Part shown: in pieces, positions 16,657 through 30,480 of the stretch | How the letters are laid out: each line of letters opens with the position of its first letter | How positions within the stretch are numbered: the first letter of the stretch is position 1 | From: Pontederia crassipes | Taxonomy: Eukaryota; Streptophyta; Magnoliopsida; Commelinales; Pontederiaceae | Length of the DNA: 64,000 nucleotides | Direction: 5' to 3' | NCBI GenBank assembly: GCA_030549335.1 | Contig: CM060193.1 | Location: 64,705,646-64,769,645, forward strand | The notes under the pieces: model-generated | The model's input: the letters and a program-made list of their open reading frames with translations, nothing else | Database searches by the model: none | What the model was told of the DNA's origin: nothing | Position numbers and translations under genes: made by a program

Positions 16657-19600
16657 CTACATTGTATTTGAAGGAACGTCAAGAACACCAGATGGTGAAG
16701 TCTGTGGCCGAGGTGTACTTGGCTCTTCATTAATGAAGTCATCTGCATTCACTCTACTAATTCCGTCCCATTGAACATCAGCTGTTGCTCCAGTTAAGCA
16801 TTTAAAACAAACGGCTTAAGCTCAATAAAAGAAACTATCAAAAAGAAAACAGAAGGCAACAACTTAAAAAGAAAAATGCAAGGGATAATATTGCAAAGGA
16901 TACGTGGTGCCTTCCACATATCTGTAATGCTAACTCCAGGATCTGATAACAGCCAGTAATCAGCATCAGTCTGCATAAAAATAGTTCAATTCAGTTAGTG
17001 ATATACTGATAGGTAATTAGAGGAAAGGTGAGAAATGCAAGTGCTTAATATCAGTGATACATCAGGGAAGTAAAAAATATTATTAAAGCAGCACAGGTAA
17101 TCTTTTGGCAGTCTTTTGAGGATTTGGTTTAGGAAAATTTTCTGAAGCTAAAATGAAAAAAAAAAAAGTGGAAATTGTATCACATTTTTCTTTACTTCAC
17201 TTATTATGACCAACTTTAACTCTTTTAAGATTATATTCCATGTATTGAACTTACATCAACATCAGAAGGAACGATCTTCATCATGCCACCAACATCCTGC
17301 GAGGAACTAACATCAGCGCATATCCTTTGATTGCTTTGAGCATCGAAAGGCATTTCATTCCCTATGTTATCTTCTGTGGCAACAGCCAGTGAGGAATTAT
17401 CAACAGAGACTATATCTGAAGGTGGAGGAAGCATTGGAGGTATCTCGGCCTCAGTCATCTCCTCGAACTTCTCCTCGAATTGACTGGAAAGGAAACAAAT
17501 GCACTAAGAGGACCAACTAAATACTAAGAAAAAATAATCTGGACTTGCCATCACGATATCAAGAATATGGTTGAATTACCTCACAAGGTAAACATCTATT
17601 GGACCCATGGTACTTCTAAGGACAACTCTATATCTCCTCTGGGGGTATTCACCAGCCTGCATACAAAGGATTAGAACATTTTAACATCCTGACATATGAA
17701 GCACATTAAAGAGCGATAATGCTTTGGGCATCTCCCACCTCATCAGGATCTGGGACTTCCAGGGTAGTACCATGAGGTGCTTTGATAGCTATCAGTGTTT
17801 CATTCTGCACTCAATTGGGAAAGGCAAAATATTGGCTTATCAGCAAAAAGCAAGTAACAAAAAAATGTTAGAATAAAACTTTTCATTAATCAGTTGAAAT
17901 GTGATGGATAAGATTTCTGCAGCAACAAGATGCACCTGAAAACAGGGTAGACCCTTGATGTCATCTTCAGTCACATAAAGCCACCTGAAGGCATAGAAAC
18001 ATGGCAATTAAGCATCATAAATATGCTTTTCTAACATGTCTATCATGTAAAAACATAAAAGGCAATCACCTTGAATTGTTTTCGTTTTCCGTAAGTATCC
18101 TCAACCTTTCTCGCATTTCGCTGTTAGGAAATTATGCTCGTTATATGATGAAATATTTGATGACAGTACTTCATGCTGTTCCACTAAAGCCTCACCTGAT
18201 ATGTGCATCTAATCTGCTCTCTTGTATGTTGAGATTTTCAACTTCAGTCTGAAGAAGATCAAGATGAAACATTCATATGAAATTAATTAAAGACTTAAGT
18301 AGTTTCTGTTCCCTAAGATGATGCATGTCCATGATATACCTGTAAAATAGAAACGTCATCATTGGCATCCCCTGGTCTTGAGTCATCTATTCCCCTGCGA
18401 ATGTGATGATGAGTCTTATTGTCAGGGAGTGTCAAGCATTTTGAATAAAAGGATACATATAAGTAATAAGAAGAAAGAGATGCATGTACTTCCAGCGAAT
18501 TCTGTTCTTTAGTTTCTTTTCTATTAACCCAATCCCTTCAAGAACATTAGTGATGTCATAAATCCGCCTCTTTTGCACCTACACATAAGAAAAAAACTGA
18601 TTACATTCCATAAGAGGCATTATACTAAAGTCAATCATTTTATCAAGATTTCAATTACTTCCAATGTCTCTGCGGCTTTATTCAGATCAAGGATGCCATC
18701 CGGTGCATGTTTAAGTAGTTTTATGAACTTCTTTGTCAAGAGCCCTGGAAAAGCCAAAGAATGTGACTTTCTGTACAAAAAAAGTAATGCACTAAAAAAG
18801 TAAACAAAATCTTCCATAAATATAAGCTTAAGGATTGTTGTAATCACCCAAAGAACTGTCATAACGGCGAGTGCCAGCTGGAGTCAGATTATTGTCTGCA
18901 GGTGAACCTACATGGATCAAGATAACATAGCATTGATTATTGCAAATTAGGAAGAGCGCAACTTTTCTGCAAGTTGATGCAGTAAAAACTTGATAATCTG
19001 ATTGACGAGTCATAACAAATATGTGAAGCTGCCCACAAGAGCACATTTACGGAGAAACGCAACAATAAACTCTTGAGGCTAATTTTTGTACACAATGAAA
19101 AAATTGCTGACCAGCATTTGACATTGGGGTTTGAGGTCCCGATTTATTGTTCTTGGTTGCCTTTGACCTGCCATAAGTCTTTCCTCCCTTTTCAGACATT
19201 GGCGTGTGAAGAGGGCTGCTAAGTCCTTCAGCATATCCAGGACTGGCGGCCCAATCATTTGATTCTCCACCTTCATTATCTTCATGCTGCCGCTTCCGCT
19301 TCAACTGGATATGGGATTATTATCAATTTTAGGAAATCAGTATCAGCGAAGTGGGCAAAGAAGAAACTAAAAATAAGTCATAAATCATCTCATTTAAACA
19401 GATATAAAGACTATTCACCGAAACTATACAATGTGGTAGTAGAAACAAAAGTTTGTGTGATTCACAAAAAAATCAATCTGCACTCTATCTAAAACTTAGT
19501 AACCAAAAATGTTTATATAAGCATCTTTTATTCTAATTCATAAAATCCCTGCCCTTAAAAATAAAAAGGAAATGTTGGTACTATCAGATGTTCATCCATC

Positions 19601-20840
19601 GTTGTTATATTGATGATGGATGGTGGATGTATTAATTTATTTTTTTTCGATCAACCGTTCATCGTGAATCAAACGATGATAAATGAACATATATGGTGCT
19701 ACCCTTAAAAGAGATAGTACATCCATTTTTTTCCAAAAAGGAAAATGAGGTCATAAACTACGATGTCTTGAGTTCAATTATCGCGGTGTGAGTTCTCGTG
19801 CCCCTCTTTCTCATTTGCTTTCATAACCATACGAAAAACAATCTCTCATTAGTCAGAACCATTTCAGTTACGCATTCCATAGTTCCTCCCATGCATTGAT
19901 GATAAGACTATGAGATTCCCTCTTCTACAGTTTCTTGGGTGCAAGTAAAATGAGGATGGGAAGTCTAACTATGATGTTCATTTCCCTCCAAACGATGAAT
20001 CAGTACGAACCTGGTCCAAGGCAATGGATCCTACCTGTAACTATCCATGCGTGCACGGCTACTAGTTAGCGCATGACTGACAGTATCAATAGTTATAGTT
20101 TCTAACTCGCTCAATAGGGGAAAGATTAATTATTTTACTGCTTTAAGTTGCAGTAACTTCGTAGTAAGCATCAAGGGGAAAATACTCCTTTTGGCAAAGA
20201 AGAGTAGACAATGCGAGCCTAGTGTATTGGACTCACAACCACCAGTTCCTAGCCTTAACTGGATCACTATATCCTCCAATTCAGGAATTTTACAAAGTAG
20301 GAAATGGCTCAATTCAAAGTAAGCGCCAGTCGCCAGAAGATATGATAACATTATACACGCTCGCGAGAAAAAGTACGAACAAATCCAAAAAGAAGATCTT
20401 TAAGGCGTGAAATTGATTTCTCCGAAATAGACGAATCCAATTTCTCATAAAAGAGAGAAGTCCGACGAAAATTGAACAACAAGAACTACGAGGGAAACGC
20501 GCTAAAAAGAACACCACAAGTCCACAACAAAGCGGAACACCCAGGCTTCATCATCACATGCCAGATGCCAAACAGACAGCAGAACACCAAAAGAAACCCT
20601 CCTCAGGAAACTCACAGGAGTCCTAAGTATGAGCGCCTCGGCTGCCTCGTCGGCGGCGGCGGCGCTCTTCCGACTGTCAGCCACTGCCGAGAAGCGATGG
20701 TACTCTTCGGCGCCCCCGAACGGTGGCCGTGCGGATGGGAACGTCAGTTCCCTCCCCAACGGCCGAACGATCTGCTTCTGTGGCAGCAGCCGCGGCGGCG
20801 GGCAGTTCCCGGACATCTCCCCAGACCCAAATCCAGACAC
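16657..20840 (-). CDS. E2F: E2F transcription factor (canonical plant E2FA/E2FB type)
   Basis: Fourteen exons on the minus strand give 474 codons: 20840-20616, 19304-19112, 18907-18848, 18744-18659, 18578-18490, 18394-18340, 18248-18196, 18120-18070, 17984-17936, 17804-17739, 17656-17580, 17483-17255, 16970-16904 and 16781-16657. All phases join. Residues 1-75 include [20 protein letters not shown], the usual plant E2F N-terminus. The winged-helix DNA-binding domain (about 150-217) has [14 protein letters not shown] and the signature [19 protein letters not shown]. Residues 218-271 form the leucine-zipper/coiled-coil dimerisation region. The marked box follows ([20 protein letters not shown], then [18 protein letters not shown]). 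The C-terminal [18 protein letters not shown] is the retinoblastoma-related binding motif. The protein should pair with DP and control S-phase genes. It is a canonical E2F, not a DEL/E2L type, because it has one DNA-binding domain and both the marked box and the RBR motif. The A or B class was not resolved. Confidence 0.92.
19570..19712. mobile_element. Small MITE-like inverted repeat in E2F intron 1
   Basis: GGTACTATCAGATGTTCATC on the left and the reverse complement of the right part (GGTAGCACCATATATGTTCA) are related over about 30 bp. The core is a self-complementary ATGGATGG/CCATCC-type sequence. Borders and target duplication are unclear. The rest of intron 1 (19305-20615) shows no recognisable feature. 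Confidence 0.4.
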
Positions 20841-21600
20841 TAAAAATCAGAACAGGACGCCGCCGATCGGGCGGGAAACGACGAGGCGATCGTCGAATCC
20901 GGAGATAAAAGGCCTCGATCGAGGTGGGAACGGAGTGGATCAGGCGACACTCCGGTGGGGGAGAGGTTGGCGGCCGGCGACCGGAGGTAGGGTTCCGGAT
21001 CGGAGATCGGGGGTTCCCGCGAGTCGGAGCTTAAATTTCCCTCCTTGGCGGAGGGAGGAGGCGGAAGGTGGCCGCCGGAGGTAGGCGACGGCGACGAGTA
21101 TTGGGGCGGGTTAAAAAAGGAAGGCGAGATGAAGAGAGAAGAGAAAGAGAAGAGAAGAGGAAGAGAGCAGAAAACGAGGGAAATTATAGGGGATAGATAT
21201 GGAGGGAATGCGTGAACTTTTCTTCGCAAATTAATTTATTTAATTTAATTTTGCTTTCATTGTTATAAAAATTACAGCAAATAGATAAAAAAAAACACCT
21301 GTTCACTTTGTGTAACTTATGACGCCTAACAAAATTATAAAAAAAACGTATGAAAAAAAAAATTCGAGAGCAAAGAGGTATTAACGTGGTGAATCGGGCG
21401 GAGGAGGTGTCGTTTAGGAGGATTTGGTGAGGGGCGGTGGACGGCGAGGATGGATCCTTTGGAGCCCGTCGATGCGACGGAGAGGGGGACTGTGGTTCGA
21501 ACCGGCGATTGGCGCGCTTTCCTCGCGATTAATTTCCTTTTCTGGACGCGTCGAATGGCGGAAGCCCTAGAAAGGGAGGCCCAGGAAGGTTTCTAGCGGG
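20841..21600 (-). promoter_or_regulatory. Promoter and 5' leader of the E2F gene
   Basis: This is a GC-rich block directly upstream of the E2F start. The leader (20841-21230) is pyrimidine-rich on the gene strand. It contains a consensus E2F site at 20870-20878 and a near-consensus TTGGCGCGC at about 21514-21522. GGCCC motifs lie near 21580-21605. Open frames on either strand here are products of GC-rich composition. Confidence 0.5.
20870..20878 (-). promoter_or_regulatory. Consensus E2F binding site (TTTCCCGCC)
   Basis: On the gene strand the sequence is TTTCCCGCC, a perfect match to the consensus TTT(C/G)(C/G)CGC. It is centred about 34 bp before the predicted E2F start codon, in the leader. 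Autoregulation of E2F genes through such sites is established in plants and animals; its use here is inferred. Confidence 0.6.
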
Positions 21601-23945
21601 CCGACCCAATAGAGAGGTGTCATAAATAGACCTTGTCCATTTTTTTTAGTTCAATTAAATTCCTTTTTTCTAAGGTTAATTTAGTGGTGTTTAAAGGATT
21701 GAACAAACTCCTAATAGTTTCGATCAATTGAATTTTTATTGAATATTGGATGGATCAGATAGGACTGTTAATTTAATGAGTTATTATCGAACTACCTAAA
21801 TAGACTTTCTAATAGACCTTAACAGATAGATCGGCTAACGAACGAATCGGTTTCAAATAATTTATTATTTTCATTTATTTTTAAATTTGTCATTTTATTT
21901 CTAGATTCTCTTATATTATTTTTTTATACACTAATATAATAAATAATATATCATTATTTTTTCTTCAGACTTTTCATATTATTTTAATAGTTTATTTTTT
22001 TACTCATTTATTTATTTTATTTTTTCATTAAAAATAAAACAAATCAAATTAACAATGGATAAACTATTTATATTCTATTATTAGGTAAATACTATTATAT
22101 AAGCATACTAGGCACTAAATAAGCAAAAATTAATTTAGTTTAAATACTTAATATTATATAATGGATTAACAGTCAGTCTATCGGATAATTTATTAATTAA
22201 CAGATGGATATCAGACTATTAGATATCGAACAAATGGCTGAATATAATATCTGACCTATTATTCGTCAAAGTCCAATAACTTATTGGATGGATTCAGACC
22301 AGCACAGACGAGTTTACCCGTTATCATATCGAGTCGGACAATGGACAGATCGGACTGCCCAGTCTAATAAATACCTTTAGGTTAATTGCATTTCACCCTT
22401 GAACTATAATACATCTTCAATTTTTTTTAATATAATGTCCACCTACCTTTCTTCAATCTTTCAAACACTTTAACTTAATCCGAGATACATAGCAATTTAT
22501 CCTAGTTTAATTTTGTACATATAAATCTAAAAATTAAGAATATATTAAAAAATATCGTATCCAAAATTAGGCTAGAGTCTGGATTCCATTTAGTTGTTGA
22601 TTTTTTTATTTTATATAAAATTAAATAGACATAATATAGTAAGACAGGGTACTTCATAAATATTTTAATCTTTAATTATATACATTAGCAAACCAAATTT
22701 TAAAATATGCCAAATATATATAACTTGGCACCCCTTAAAAATTTCGGTCTAAGGATAAAATAAGTAAATGAAAATAGGTACCTTTTAAAAATTCAGGATT
22801 AGTTGAAAGTGTCTGTAAAATTGATGGAAGATAAATAGATAATATTAAAGTTTATGAAGGTAAATAAATATATAATTAAGACTAGAGAATGAAATTAATT
22901 ATCCTTTTTTATTATTTTTCAAGATTAAATAATTTTGGTGTCGTTATTTAATAATTTAATTATTATGATTATTATTTTTTATTAAATTAATTAATTGACT
23001 ATCCATCATTGTATACTAATTTGTATACTAATAATAAAAATAGATAATAAATAATCATAGTACAATGCTATTAAAAAGTTTATGTAAAGTCTTATAACAA
23101 TTCTTAAATAAATTCGCCCACAACATATTTTGGGTTAGACCCGAATGAATAAGTAATAGAAGAATTATCTGGATATGTTGGAATATAACATTAATTACAT
23201 GTGACATGTGATACATCATAGGGGATACAACTTCTAAAAATTAGAACAAATGATATTGTCTTGGCATGGAATATGCTATTACACTCCTTTAATGTTAAAT
23301 GTGACATTTTTTTTAGAAAATTATGTGAGCAATATAATGTCTAGTCAGGAACATTACATATGATATCATGTTAATGAAACTCTTTATCATAGGGTGCATG
23401 ATAAGACTAACATATCGTTGGGAGTCTGTTTGTGAAAATTAAAATGGTCAAAAGTTGATTTTCTCATCATTGTAGTTAAAAATGCATACCTAGAAAAAAA
23501 ATGAACAATATTGAGTCTATACTAAATTCCTAAGGGAAATATATCATTGACTACTACAATAGTGATCATGACATGTTTTGATAAAATTATGCGAAATAAA
23601 ATTTAGATCAAAAAATATTACAATTGGTCATAGGTGTTACATAAATGTATGCATTTAAGAAAAAAATGCAATTATATACATAAACATTGATGATTCGTAC
23701 TGTTAGTATTACGTATGATACTGAGCCCCTAAAAATATAGATGGATGCCATTTTGATACTAGTCCATAAAGGCTTTGACCTAATAATATTGAACTCGGTC
23801 AAGATGTTATGTGAATGTATGATTTATCTCATATATTTTGTTGCAATGATAATAATTATAATTTTGAGTTGTTTTTTTATAACAATTTTAAATTTACCCA
23901 TATTTTTTAACATATCTAATTATAGACTTTTCTTGATAACAAGAG

Positions 23946-23976
<31 letters not shown>

Positions 23977-23980
23977 ATAG
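21601..23980. other. AT-rich intergenic spacer
   Basis: No gene is supported. 21720-21870 and 22150-22370 contain repeated GGATCGG/TCGGAC/CAGATCGG-type blocks around an AT-rich middle. This is like the interiors of the hAT-type MITEs in this window, but ends and target duplications could not be fixed. 22380-22900 looks like another short repeat. Short microsatellites (TA then GT) lie at 23949-23977, just before the LINE. Confidence 0.4.
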
Positions 23981-25201
23981 GAAAATGAACTATACAATAC
24001 AACAACAACAACAAAGCCTTATACTACTAGGTGGGGTCGGCTACATGGATCATACGACGTCATTCCGCTCTATTAGTAACCAAATCTTTCGGTATATTAT
24101 TCATCAATAGATCTTGATCTATTAGTTCGTTAAGTGTCCGCCTTGGCCTCCCTCTCCCTCTTTTAATCGGACTCCAGATTATTTGATATACTCTTCTTAT
24201 TGGCGCATCTAATGGTCTTCTCTGAACATGACCAAACCATCTCAAACGATTCTCTACCATTTTTTCACTAATAGGAGCCACTCCGACTCGTTCACGTATA
24301 TGGTCATTCCTAATCTTATCTAATCTTGTATGACCACACATCCATCTCAACATCCTCATTTCGGTTATCCCCACTTTACGTTCATGTTGTTTCTTCATAG
24401 CCCAACATTCACTACCATATAACACTGTTGGCCTTATAGCAGTACGATAGAATTTTCCTTTAACTTTATTGGGTATTTTTCTATCACAAAGAACTCCAGT
24501 GACTTTCCTCCACTTACACCAACCAGCTTGAATTCTATGATTAACATCGTCATCAATCTCACCATCTTGTCTTACAATTGATCTTAAATATTTAAACTTT
24601 GTCACTTGAGGAATTATATCCTCTCATAGCCTAACTTTCAAATCATCTCTAAGTTGTTTATTTGTGAAATTGCTATGCATATATTCTGTTTTATTCCTCC
24701 TTAAACGAAAACCCTTTGACTCCAACGTATTTCTCCATATTTCCAATTTTGTATTAATCTCTTCTATTGAATCCGCTAAAAGCACTATATCATACGCAAA
24801 TAGCATGCACTTAGGTACATCCTCTGTGATACTCTCGGTTATAGCATTGATAACTAAGTTAAATAGATACGGGCTTAAAGCTGATCCTTGATGTAGGCCA
24901 ATTCCTATAGGAAATTCATTTGTCTCACCTCCGGATGTCCTAACCCTAGTCAATGCCCCATCGTACATATCTTGTATTACCTTAATGTAGGCAACACTCA
25001 CCCTTTTCTTTTGCAAGGCTTTCCAAAGTACATCCCTTGGTACCCGATCATACGCATTCTCTAAGTCAATGAAAGCCATATGTAAGTCTCTTCTCCTACT
25101 TCGATACTTCTCCATCATCCCCCTTAGTAAATAAATCACCTCTGTAGTGGATCTTCCTAGCATGAATCCAAATTGTCTCTCAGAAAATGAACTATACAAT
25201 A
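23981..25201 (-). mobile_element. 5'-truncated RTE-type LINE retrotransposon with target duplications
   Basis: The element body (24000-25182) lies in minus orientation between perfect 19-bp direct repeats GAAAATGAACTATACAATA (23981-23999 and 25183-25201). The 3' end is a short GTT repeat (CAACAACAAC on the + strand at about 24001), typical of plant RTE LINEs. The reverse transcriptase part reads FSERQFGFMLGRSTTEVIYL, FIDLENAYDRVPRDVLWKAL and GIGLHQGSALSPYLFN, followed by the C-terminal region FRYLRSIV-like through MLRWMCGHTRLDKIRN and [20 protein letters not shown]. The catalytic box reads FAYD instead of FADD. A stop or frame change at about 24606-24623 splits it into two frames. The endonuclease half is missing. 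It is dead but fairly young, judging by the intact target repeats. Confidence 0.9.
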
Positions 25202-27919
25202 TTCAAAGAAAATGTGACTATAAAGATTAATGTGCAAGAATCCAAGTCTTAGTTAGTGTCACCATCACGATAAACTTGATTCGTCTTGCACGAACTCAAA
25301 TATAGAAAAGAAAAGAGTATAATATTCCATAATATATCTTTACCATATATAATGTCATTCAATTACATGAAACGTCATATCAAACATATAAAAATTATTA
25401 ATATAGCAATCACTAATCAAGTTAATAATTATTGATTAGTTACATCAATATCAATCAATAATTAATAATATATCCATTACTAATAATTTCTCAATCATGA
25501 ACTATTTTCATATTCATAAGTAATTATCAACTGATAATTATTTTGACATAAATTAGTCATTATCCATCAGTCATAATGGTAATAAGGCCTCAACAATTAG
25601 TCTATTAATGTTTATTCACAATTATCAATTAGACTAAATTATTTATTAATAAATTTTGACCATCCATCGGTCAGTATTAGTTGGTTGCAATTTAGAATGT
25701 ATTAACTTTTTTCTTGTAAATTTGCAAAAATTATCGATGATCAATTAATTATTACAAATTCTCAATCAATCATAAAAAGTACAATACAAAAAAGAGCTCT
25801 TATCTATTAATGACACATCATATTGCATTCATGTCTATCAATAATTAATATCACGTACACTACAATAACTTCTCTATTTTCGGAAACAACATAACTCCGT
25901 ATTAGTGGCCCTTAATATTTATTCCACAAGGAAATGTCAAGACAATAATAAATTTTATTAAATGTTTGTAACTATCACCTATAGATTTTATCTCTTGTCT
26001 TGTTTATCTTAGGACACTTATTTTTGTCATTTGTTTATCTTGTTCCTAATGACATCCAATCAGGAATCATAATAATCAATTCGACTTTTTTTGTAATCGT
26101 ATTAGGATAGTACACGATAATTTAATAAATGCATAAAATGATATGAACAACATATAATTAATTAAATTAATAATAACAATCAAGAAATAAATAACAATTA
26201 ACTATGCAATTAACATACTAAACAACATTTTGATCACTATGACAAACAGTCAAAAGGCATCATTAAATCTTCATGGGTTGTGAAATTCTCTTACAATTCA
26301 TAATATCATAATTAGGTCATCAAGGGTGGACACAATCCATGTTACACCAAACATGGGTTGTGTTTATTGAAAATATCTATAGTTATACATACAAAAACTT
26401 CGATAGAACTAGGACTAGGTTACCTCTAATCTTAATCAAGTTTATTACGATTGTGGATAAGATGTCACGACCATAATTTTTTGTCTAATCTTTTATGGCT
26501 TCTATATGTTGAAATTATAATCTCATGCCATAAACTTAGTCTATTATACGAAGTAACAAAACATGAGCCTATATCAATGAAATCTTCAATACATAAGGGA
26601 AAATTTAATCTTCTTCATTTCCAAACTATACTCCTGAGTATGTGCACGAATGTCAAGGAAAAAACTAATAATTAAGGACAAGAGCAATCACTAATTGCCC
26701 TTAGTGCTAAGAGGTGTGTCTTGTTATACTGGAATGCATGAGCACGAAAAGGAGGGAGCAACAAAGAGAGATTGTGTAAAAAAAAAAAGTTTAGATGGAG
26801 TGCTATTAATTGGGATTATGATCCATTGTAATCACATCTTAATCCGACTTAAACTCCTTTAGAGATTATATTTAGTATTAAAATTAGATCACGACTTAAT
26901 GTCATAAATTATTCATAGGATGTAAGAAAATTTTAGTAATTAATAACCTACTACTATTAGAATATTGATATAAAATTGTTGTTTGTCTATTATCCAAAAT
27001 ATTAGTAGGTATTGATAGACTATTATGATAGCTTAAATTATTTTTTTCTCTAATCAACATTGTTTCTTCTTATCTTTGTTTTGTTTCTTTCTTTTATCAA
27101 CACTTTCCTTTTTTTTCCCCTTTCTTTATGATTTATCATGTTAATTTATCATGTTACTTACCTTTTAATGTTCTTTATATTTAATTTCCTACTCCTCAAT
27201 CCCCCGTTCTCTTTTATTTTTGTTTATTTTTTGAAAGAGAGGAGAGGAAAATGAGAACATGAAAACTTGTTGACCTCTTTACTTCGACCTCATATATTTT
27301 GATAAAGGAAGTTTCGCTATGAACAAAAAAACCCTTCAAATAACCTTTTATCTTTTCTAAAAGAGTTTTAAGTTATTACAATCAAAATTTAGATTTTTCC
27401 CTTTTATTACAATTGTGCTCGCAAATAAAGAAGATAGATCATGCATGAATTTGTCTCAAAATGTAATAAAGACTTTGAAGTGCTCAAGAAAAATTTAACT
27501 CCCGCAATCGACTTTCTTAGTTGATCTAAAATTATTTTGCATATTTCAATGTGCTATACATCATAGTATCCAAAACTAGTTGTTATTGTAGTTGCCTTCA
27601 TTATGGCAATCATACTTTTTCGATTGTTCAAATTTTGTCGGCCAATTTTTTTGACCCATCAAACTAGCTGTTGGAGGAATATAACCATTGTTTCTTGGCC
27701 GGTCACACTTATTGCATCACCCACTACATTCAATCAATCATATTGTCTTCGATTGATGTTTCAATCGGTTGACACACATATCATTTTTTGTACTTCGATT
27801 TGTCCACCATTTTCTTGGTGAACAAATTATCATCTATGCGGATCAATAAATTTACACATAAATTTCGTATCCCTTATTTTTTCCTTGGTTGGTTCATGTA
27901 TGTACCTCAACTAGTAAAT
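25202..27919. other. AT-rich intergenic spacer
   Basis: No gene, RNA or clear mobile element was found. 25300-25900 has many short repeated pieces of the type ATTAATAATTAT and TCAATCAT, in keeping with old decayed transposon sequence. Frames longer than 60 codons here have no protein-like composition. Confidence 0.4.
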
Positions 27920-28384
27920 CACTACAAGAAAATTATCATTTTTTGACGGACCATTTACGATGATCACCAATCCTTCTTAAATTTAGAATGATTCTGTATT
28001 GAAAAAATAAATCTTTGTCAAATAGAGATGAAAAAAATTCCTTCTGGACTTGCGACGGAACGTGATCCGTCGAAACTTTTCGACGGTCCTATCCGTCAAA
28101 AGTTTTGACAACTAAGATGGTCAAAATTCAAAATTAATATACAATATTATAGTATTTATCCGAACATTAGTTTATTATACTATATTAATAACGTAAACTT
28201 TCCATGGATGTTGAGTCGTCGGAAGTTCCAACAGATTAAATCATTGGCGAGCCCTATTCATCAGTATTACCGACGACGGTTACACCTATCATAATTAATG
28301 ATAATTTTGCCCATTTCTGAAATCCGTCAATATCTCACATAAAATTTAATCCCCCTCTTCCTCAAGTGTTTTTCTCTCCCTTGG

Positions 28385-28387
<3 letters not shown>

Positions 28388-28426
<39 letters not shown>
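28388..28426. repeat. (CT)n microsatellite
   Basis: About 19 CT units inside the CACTA relic, upstream of the transposase remnant. Confidence 0.95.
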
Positions 28427-28428
<2 letters not shown>

Positions 28429-28969
28429 GACCCCCATCCATACTTGGTGACCCCCACCCAGAACTTCGGCGACAACGTAGCTTTGATGACACGCGACAAG
28501 GTACATCGTCGACCCTCTCCCACCTTTGAAGGTCGTGGATCTAGCCAGACACGACCGCTTGTGGGCAAGTTCGGCGGCTTGATATGATCACGTCCAACAA
28601 CTTACTGCGACTGGATCTGGCCTCACTACCGGATGTGGCAGCTCATGAATTTTTAATTTGTTATATATAATCTTGATTTATCATTAATCAATGTCTATGA
28701 TTCATTAACATGTTAATACTTGTTAATATTGTTTTATGTAATTTATAGTTAATAGTTGTTAATTCACATGTTTTATTAACATTTATGATTAAATTCATTT
28801 TTATTAGTTTTGGTGAAATTAGATTGATTAATAGGTAGTAATTGTAATTAATGTTACTTATATCGAAATTATTGTTATAAATTGATTTATATGTAATTGA
28901 ATATTGTTATTGTTAGATATAAATATAGTTAAATTTATAATTATTAGTAATTGCAAAAATTATGTTTCC

Positions 28970-30480
28970 TTTGAATCATTGTCGGTGGATGTACAATAGA
29001 ACTAATCCCGATCATATAGAATTGACACAAGAATTCGTAGATATAGTTCAATACTATACAAGTATAGCATGTCAATCAATACAGTTTCTACGATAAGGAA
29101 CTATTAGGTGTTCTTGTCTGAAATGTTATAGCACCAAATTTCAAACCTTAGAAATAATTAAAATTCATTTGTATATAAAAGGGGTTTAAACCAATTGGTA
29201 TTAAAGTGATCTTGGAGAGGAATAACTGTTATCAAGTATGGTTAATGAAAAATTTCATCTTGACAATCGCAAATAAGATTTTATTTTCAGATATAAAATT
29301 ATGGTTTACGATGCTGCTACAATTGAATATGACGATATCAAATTTGAACAAGAGCGCGATGAGGAATCACCACATTCAGAAGCATCAAAATTTATAAAAT
29401 TATTAAACACCTCAAATCAACCCTTATGTCATGAGTGTTAAAAAGTCATTCGAAATTATGCTATTAGTATGCTAAATTTAAAAGTTGATTATAATATTTC
29501 ACATGCATATTTTATGCATTTATGGAGATATTAAAAGATATCACACCATCCAGCACTCAAACTCCTGAAAATTATTATAGGACTGAAATACTAGTTTCTA
29601 AACTTGTCCTTGGTTCAACAAAAATATATTGTTGTTGAAATGACTATATGTTATTTTATGGTGAAGTCATTAGCTTTAGAGAATACAAATTTTGTGATAC
29701 TGAGCGATATAAATCAAATAACAAAAGTGAAGTTACAGTTAAGAGAATGCATTACTTCCCCCTTATTCCTTAAAAGATTATATTCATCTCTGGGTCTCCG
29801 TCACAAATAAAATGACATGTACAACATAAGCTAACTGAAGGTGTCAAGCTTCACAATTTTGATGATGAAGCATGGAAATATTTTGACCTTATGCATCCAG
29901 AGTTTACTTATAATGAAAGAAATATAAGGCTTGAATTATGCGCAGATGATTTTAGATCATATGGATAGACATAAATTCTTTATTCATGTCGGTCGGTCAT
30001 AATTACACCATATAACTTACCTTCGGGAGTGTATATGTGAGTTTCGTACATGCTTTTTACGTCCATTATTTTTTATCCACACAATCCTAGACATAAAGGT
30101 AGATACATATTTCCAACCTCTGATACACGAGATCAAATAATTGTGAAATTGTGTTATAGCTCATGATGTCTCAAGTAAACAAAACTTCACTTTAAGGTTA
30201 CATTATGTGGACAATAAATGACTTTGCTGCATAATCACTATCTAGTTGAAAGATGGCATGTAAGTTCGCATGTGTATATTGCATGGAAAAAGTTAAAAGT
30301 TTTCATTTTGAAAAATAGAGATAAAAACTATTGGTTTGATTGTGATAGACAATTTCTATTAGCACATCATCATTTTCAAAATAATAGAAATGTCTTTCGA
30401 AGGCAAAAAGTAGTACATGATATGCTTTCAATCAGGTCGTCGGGAGATGAATTATTTGATACTGTCAATTCTATGTAAGA
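28970..30480 (+). pseudogene. Decayed CACTA TNP2-type transposase
   Basis: Pieces in order match the plant TNP2 proteins. HCRWMYNRTNPDHIELTQEF at about 28980 and RCSCLKCYSTKF with HLYIKGF at 29110-29190 form the transposase-associated domain. DDEAWKYFDLMHPEF and NIRLELCADDF at 29860-29960 form the core block before PYNLP at about 30013. FDCDRQFLLAHHHFQNNRNV lies at about 30338-30400, and SSGDELFDTVNSM ends it at 30477. Several stops and frame changes separate the pieces, for example the breaks between the 29604-29810 piece, the 29840 piece and the 30218-30478 piece. No protein can be made. The rest of the transposase is not recognised before the right terminus. Confidence 0.75.
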
